Origin: RFSX01 sp964567435
Lineage (GTDB): Bacteria > Bacteroidota > Bacteroidia > Chitinophagales > Saprospiraceae
NCBI GenBank assembly: GCA_964567435.1
Contig: CAZMMQ010000014.1
Coordinates: 3,262 to 67,261, forward strand
Length of the DNA: 64,000 nucleotides
Reading direction: 5' to 3'
The notes under the pieces: generated by a model
What the model saw: the letters and a program-made list of their open reading frames with translations, nothing else
The model's database searches: none
Told to the model about the DNA's origin: nothing
Shown: positions 60,052 through 64,000 of the stretch, in pieces
Layout: the number at the start of each line of letters is the position of its first letter
How positions within the stretch are numbered: the stretch's first letter is position 1
Made by a program: the position numbers and the translations under genes

Positions 60052-63000
60052 TTACATCTTCACCACCCTAATCATACCACCATTATTATCACTATCCTGT
60101 ATTCTCAATAGATATACACCGCTAGATAATTCACTCATATCTATCTGCCCATTATTCAAAACATTTTGCTTTACTATGCTTCCATCTCTGGCTATCAGTG
60201 TATAATTTAATTCAGATAGGGTAGAGCTAACCGTCAGGTACTCAGCAACTGGGTTAGGGTATATTTCTACCTCATGGCCTGCTATATTTAGCGTACTTGT
60301 TGTGCCATCTGCACCATCACAGTCTTCGTCTATACCGTTGTTAGGGATTTCTATTGCGGCAGGGTTGATTGCTGCATTGGTATCGTCACAATCAAGGTCA
60401 CTATTCCATCCATCACCGTCGATGTCTATTATGACGATGTCGCCATCACAGTTTTCGTCTACCGTATTGTTAGGAATTTCCATAACACTTGGATTTATAT
60501 CTGGATCAGTATCATCGCAGTCCCCGCCTTGTGTGGCAGTATCTGGTGGTTGCTGGCAAGCAGTGACCATGTTATTATCATCTCCGTATCCGTCTCTGTC
60601 ACCATCTATAAAAAACAACATCGCTACGCCTTCGTCTACTCGACCATCACAATTATTGTCAACCTCATCACAGACCTCAGTGTTGCCAGGGAAGTTATTG
60701 GAGTCATTGTCATCACAGTCCAGATCTGATGGGACACCGTCACCATCATCGTCTATGACACCAGCAGTGCCACAAATAACTTCTGAGCTTGCCAGTGGGC
60801 ANNNNNNNNNNNNNNNNNNNNNNNNNNNNNNNNNNNNNNNNNNNNNNNNNNNNNNNNNNNNNNNNNNNNNNNNNNNNNNNNNNNNNNNNNNNNNNNNNNN
60901 NCATCGTCTATGACACCAGCAGTGCCACAAATAACTTCTGAGCTTGCCAGTGGGCACCCATTGTTATATTGAATCTCTACGATAATTCTATAAGTGGTCG
61001 TGGCAGTAAGATTAGCTAAGGTGATTTCTGTATCAGTTGTAGAGCCTTCAAGATTTCCATCTAGAAAAATATTATACATATCAGCCTCAGCAATATCTTG
61101 CCAATCCACTCTTATTGAAGAGCCAGTGATGTCGAAGCATTGCGGATTAGGAATTTCTTTGACGAACCCTTCATCGATGATGCCATTACAATCATTGTCT
61201 CTATTGTCACATACTTCAGTGTTGCCAGGGAAGTTATTAGAGTCATTGTCATCACAGTCTTCATCAGAAAAGACGCCGTCGCCATCCATATCTATAAGAC
61301 TTCTTGTTGTACATTCTATTTCACTGGATAATGATTCACAGCCATTATTAAATACTGCTGTAACAGTTATTGTAGTCGTAGTTCCGGGAAGAATATTTAT
61401 TAAAAGCTGTTCGGATATGGTTGACGAATTAAAAAAGATTCCATCAGCAAAAATGAGATATTCCTGCAGATTATCTATGTCCTGCCAATCTACAGTTATG
61501 GAATTTGTAGTAATAGAACCACAAGTGAGTAAAGGAGCAATAGAATTAAACCCTTCGTCAATCATACCATCACAATTATTGTCTTTGCCGTCACATGTTT
61601 CTGGATTATTGGGGAATACATCTGGGTCGCTATCATCACAATCTTCTTCTGCAGATACACCGTCTCCATCTTCGTCTAGAATTATTTCTTTGACCACACA
61701 ATTATTGAACACAGGACCATTATTCGGATAACTTGCAGTTACACAAAATTCTACGACATCACCTACAGCTAATCCGTCCAGAATAAAATTACTGTCATTG
61801 GTTCCTGGCACAGTCGAAATTGGTACGCCATTTATTGTTATAGTATACTCATAATCAGCTCTTGCATCTATGCCCCATGTGTAGTTGATTGATGATCCTG
61901 TACATTCAGAAATTATATGGGGGAAAACAAAATTTGGAAAATCTTCGTCGATAATTCCATCACAATCGTTATCTATTCCATTGCAACAATAATCTATGCT
62001 ACCTGGAAAGATTAGTGGATCATTGTCGTTACAGTCATCATCCGTTAATGAGAAGCCAGGATTATCTCCGCACATCATTGGGATGGCTGGACCAGCACCA
62101 AATCCATCTCCATCGTTGTCAGCAAAGTGATCTAAGACCAATCCACTTTCTACAACTACTTCCAAGCAAGTTGGACCAAGTTTTGGGTCACACTCAAAAA
62201 GTATGGCATCAAGGCATATCTCATATATACCTTCTTCCGTAGGCATAATAAGGGGTGGAATAAATTCTCCATCAAAAATAGTTGGATTAGACTCAATATC
62301 ACCTAACCATGATGCCGACCATAGAAATGTAGCGTTCAATCCTTGTGAATATTCATTACAAGCTACTTCATGCTCTGGAAAACCACTTCCTGGGACACCT
62401 TGATGTATGACGCCGAACTGAATTTCTTCGCCTGGGCAGACTGTGATACTATTCGCAATGCCACAATTACCTGTGACCTGTGGATTAGAGGGATCATTTA
62501 GGTTGTCAGTTAGTTGCTCCTCCCGTGTATTGCTAAATGCGGTGATGGCATCTATTTCTGGTAGTCCTAAAAGGTCCAAACCTTCAACGACCACTGTATA
62601 TAAACAATCATCTCCATTGCATCCATCCACAAACATGTAATAAGTCTGACCAGGTACGAAGGTTGCACTCAAATCTTGCTGCGTCGTCGTACATCCGCCT
62701 GTCCAGACGACACATTCGTCAAAGTCACAACTTTCGTAGATACCCAGTTGCACGCCTTGTCCACTACTGCAATTCTCCAAGCCCACGATGATTTCCAAAT
62801 CCTCAGCACTAGCTACAAAGGCGAACCAAGACATATTATGTGGCACATTACCTCCATCACCACATAATGGCGAGGGCTGTGACCCATCAGATATAGGCGC
62901 ACAACCAGGATTGATCAGGTTACACTCTGGATTACATGAGGAATACCCATCTTCTAATGTTATCGGGTCACATATTCGACAGCCAGATGGGAATATGGGA

Positions 63001-63482
63001 TCTGCATCTTCACAGGTCTCACAGAATATAGCGCCGACATCTCCACAACTACCGCACTGGACAGAAAAGTCAAAGCAATACTCAAGTACATTTGGATCAC
63101 ACTCATCAGATATTGTGATACATACTGTTGTCGTAAGTAATGAATTGGATTCAGCATTCACTAAGACAGCGGGAGGATCTTGAGCATTTGTAACATTAAT
63201 CAACTCTAATGCTAACTCGCATGGAAGATGAGAGTATATGATACTTGCATTGCAACCGCCTTCCCATACAACGTCTTCTAATGCCTCCCATTGCCAGTTA
63301 TTAAAATCTTGATTCATCCATACACAAGGATCAAAATCATTGGTACAATCTGCATCTAGCAAGCTTAAAGTAATATCTTGTGGGTAATGATCTGTAGGAT
63401 TTCCAATCCATTGTAGCGTTTGGCTGTATATGGTATTACAAGTAAGAAATGCTATACCAATTATTAAGGAGAAATTGCGCAT
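60052..63482 (-). CDS. T9SS-secreted FN3/MopE-repeat protein, interrupted by gap
   Basis: One protein of at least 1091 residues when the 100-N gap and the duplicated 55 bases are collapsed; both flanking frames then coincide. Signal peptide MRNFSLIIGIAFLTCNTIYS. The N-terminal 400 residues are Cys-rich Ig-like domains. Then three FN3-like modules (SSIRVDWQDIAEADMYNIFL is typical) alternate with MopE-like motifs; six MopE units in all, the last two more diverged (DENCDGD, DEDCDGADG). A type A sorting domain closes it (EIYPNPVAEYLTVSSTLSEL ... MSELSSGVYLLRI). It is probably an outer-surface, metal-binding adhesin or matrix protein. The gap may hide further identical repeat units, so the true length is uncertain. 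Confidence 0.85.
60747..60801. repeat. 55-base copy left of the assembly gap
   Basis: Identical to 60902-60956 over 55 bases, ending exactly at the first N. This fits overlapping contig ends. Confidence 0.95.
60802..60901. other. Assembly gap of exactly 100 N
   Basis: A conventional placeholder length for an unknown gap. It falls inside the FN3/MopE coding region, at the join between the third FN3 module and the fourth MopE unit. Confidence 0.99.
60902..60956. repeat. 55-base copy right of the assembly gap
   Basis: Second copy of 60747-60801, starting at the first base after the Ns. Confidence 0.95.
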
Positions 63483-63690
63483 GATAGAAGTATTAGTGAT
63501 TTGCTAAGAATACTTCTAATATAATGAAAATTTGCAAGGGAAAGCCTATTGCAATTGTAGTGTGATCGTTTGTCCGAATTTGTTAAATCAAGAATGATAC
63601 GACTCTGAACGTTTCCAGAGGTCGTATCATTAACACCCTTAATATTGAGAAATTCGTCTTTTTTCTAATTCGTTATTGCAATTTAAATCA
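63483..63690. other. Leader region of the FN3/MopE gene with a hairpin
   Basis: No gene is supported. It contains a long hairpin: 63593-63607 pairs with 63616-63631 (15 pairs, one bulged G). ATTGCAAT occurs on both sides of this hairpin, near 63549 and 63674, and could close a larger structure. The role is unknown. Confidence 0.45.
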
Positions 63691-63705
63691 GGCATGGTCC
63701 TTGCA
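63691..63705 (+). promoter_or_regulatory. Sigma-54-like -24/-12 element
   Basis: GGCATG-N4-TTGCA, with GG and GC separated by exactly ten bases, is close to the TGGCAC(G/A)-N4-TTGCA consensus. The predicted start would be near 63714-63716, at the first arm of the hairpin at 63715-63763. About one such match is expected by chance in a window of this size. Confidence 0.4.
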
Positions 63706-63714
63706 CAAGTTATG

Positions 63715-63763
63715 GTTCGCTTAATGTATAGGTATGCCAAGAGTTAGCGAACGGGCTTTTTTT
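63715..63763 (+). terminator. Hairpin with U-run, no gene upstream on this strand
   Basis: GTTCGCTTAA (63715-63724) pairs with TTAGCGAAC (63744-63752) with one bulged T, followed by GGGC and seven T (63757-63763). It looks like an intrinsic terminator, but no plus-strand gene precedes it for several kilobases. Together with the element at 63691-63705 it could define a very short RNA. Confidence 0.55.
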
Positions 63764-63825
63764 AAGCTTATAGATAGGGGATTACATATGGTGATTTATA
63801 GAATATAAAGAGTTTCCAATTTTAG

Positions 63826-63856
63826 TTGCACGAATGAGAAACTCGATATATTTTTG
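63826..63856 (+). promoter_or_regulatory. Bacteroidota-type promoter of tRNA-Asn
   Basis: TTG at 63826-63828 (-33) and TATTTTTG at 63849-63856 (matches TAnnTTTG, -7), 20 bases apart. The tRNA begins 19 bases further on. Confidence 0.7.
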
Positions 63857-63874
63857 CACACGCTATTACAGCAC

Positions 63875-63948
63875 GCTTCTTTAGCTCAGCTGGTTAGAGC
63901 ATCTGACTGTTAATCAGAGGGTCCAAGGTTCAAGTCCTTGAAGAAGCG
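63875..63948 (+). tRNA. tRNA-Asn (GTT)
   Basis: 74 bases. The acceptor stem GCTTCTT pairs with AAGAAGC, discriminator base G. The D-arm has AGCTCAGCTGGTTAGAGC, the anticodon stem TCTGA/TCAGA encloses CTGTTAA with anticodon GTT, and the T-arm has GGTTCAAGTCC. CCA is not encoded and must be added after transcription. It reads asparagine codons AAC and AAU. A promoter precedes it and a terminator follows at once. Confidence 0.97.
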
Positions 63949-63954
63949 CTCTAG

Positions 63955-63992
63955 AGGACGTATTTGAGATCATCTCTTTTACGTCCTTTTTT
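63955..63992 (+). terminator. Terminator of tRNA-Asn
   Basis: AGGACGTA (63955-63962) pairs with TACGTCCT (63980-63987); an inner GAGAT/ATCTC pairing extends the stem. Six T follow the stem base (63987-63992). Confidence 0.88.
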
Positions 63993-64000
63993 AATGCCCC

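Noticed and set aside
60302..60913. 203-residue plus-strand frame across the N gap
   Set aside because: Antisense shadow of the MopE region, extended artificially through the Ns.

Overview
The window comes from the chromosome of an AT-rich member of the Bacteroidota, probably of the Saprospira/Lewinella type. Three large secreted proteins end in a type IX secretion (T9SS) 'YPNP' sorting domain. Others carry HYR, MopE-like (DCDD...CDGIDNNCDG), CHU_C-like or choice-of-anchor B architecture. Ribosome binding sites are weak, and the tRNA-Asn is preceded by a Bacteroidota-type -33/-7 promoter. Placement below phylum level is inference. No CRISPR array, intact insertion sequence or prophage was seen.

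Layout. 1-3.3 kb: a partial secreted protein, a DUF1573 lipoprotein, and creD next to a winged-helix regulator operon; the two promoters share an identical palindrome. 3.4-7.1 kb: an alpha/beta hydrolase coupled to a LytS/LytTR two-component pair, then a small conserved protein. 7.4-11.6 kb: a HYR/C-type-lectin T9SS protein, an SH3b protein and a Nudix hydrolase. 11.7-15.5 kb: a type II restriction-modification pair (PstI/BsuBI-like nuclease with a C5-cytosine methyltransferase), a fucosyltransferase-like enzyme and a TonB-C-like secreted protein. 15.6-20.2 kb: hsp20, trmB, a beta-barrel protein, an acyltransferase and an ECF sigma module. 20.5-28.7 kb: a TPR protein, a polyphosphate glucokinase/cyclophilin operon, an rRNA pseudouridine synthase, dnaB and two small secreted proteins. 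28.9-42.9 kb is mainly housekeeping: UvrD-PD(D/E)XK helicase-nuclease, birA, rsfS, ftsH, a PaaE-like reductase, a frameshifted endonuclease I, rhomboid, mutL and purF. 43.2-50.7 kb: a SPOR protein, a GT-C-like membrane protein, a BlaI/M56 pair with two operator-like dyads, yqeY, rsmA, pdxA and a glucosaminidase. 50.8-64 kb: a broken L-domain/CHU_C gene, a YpdA-like reductase, a MopE-repeat protein with a perfect 204-bp tandem duplication, an AlkA-like glycosylase, an M14-type deacylase, an M28 peptidase, a giant FN3/MopE protein split by a 100-N gap, and tRNA-Asn.

The most useful non-obvious signals are these: the 27-bp repeat shared by creD and its regulator operon; the paired TACG-N8-CGTA dyads before blaI; a sigma-54-like element feeding directly into a terminator hairpin near 63.7 kb; the exact 55-base duplication bordering the assembly gap, whose removal rejoins one reading frame; and two broken secreted-protein genes. 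The two endonuclease I frameshifts are each explained by one missing base in a homopolymer. No clearly new multi-gene defence or mobile system was found. The restriction-modification pair is the only recognisable defence locus.
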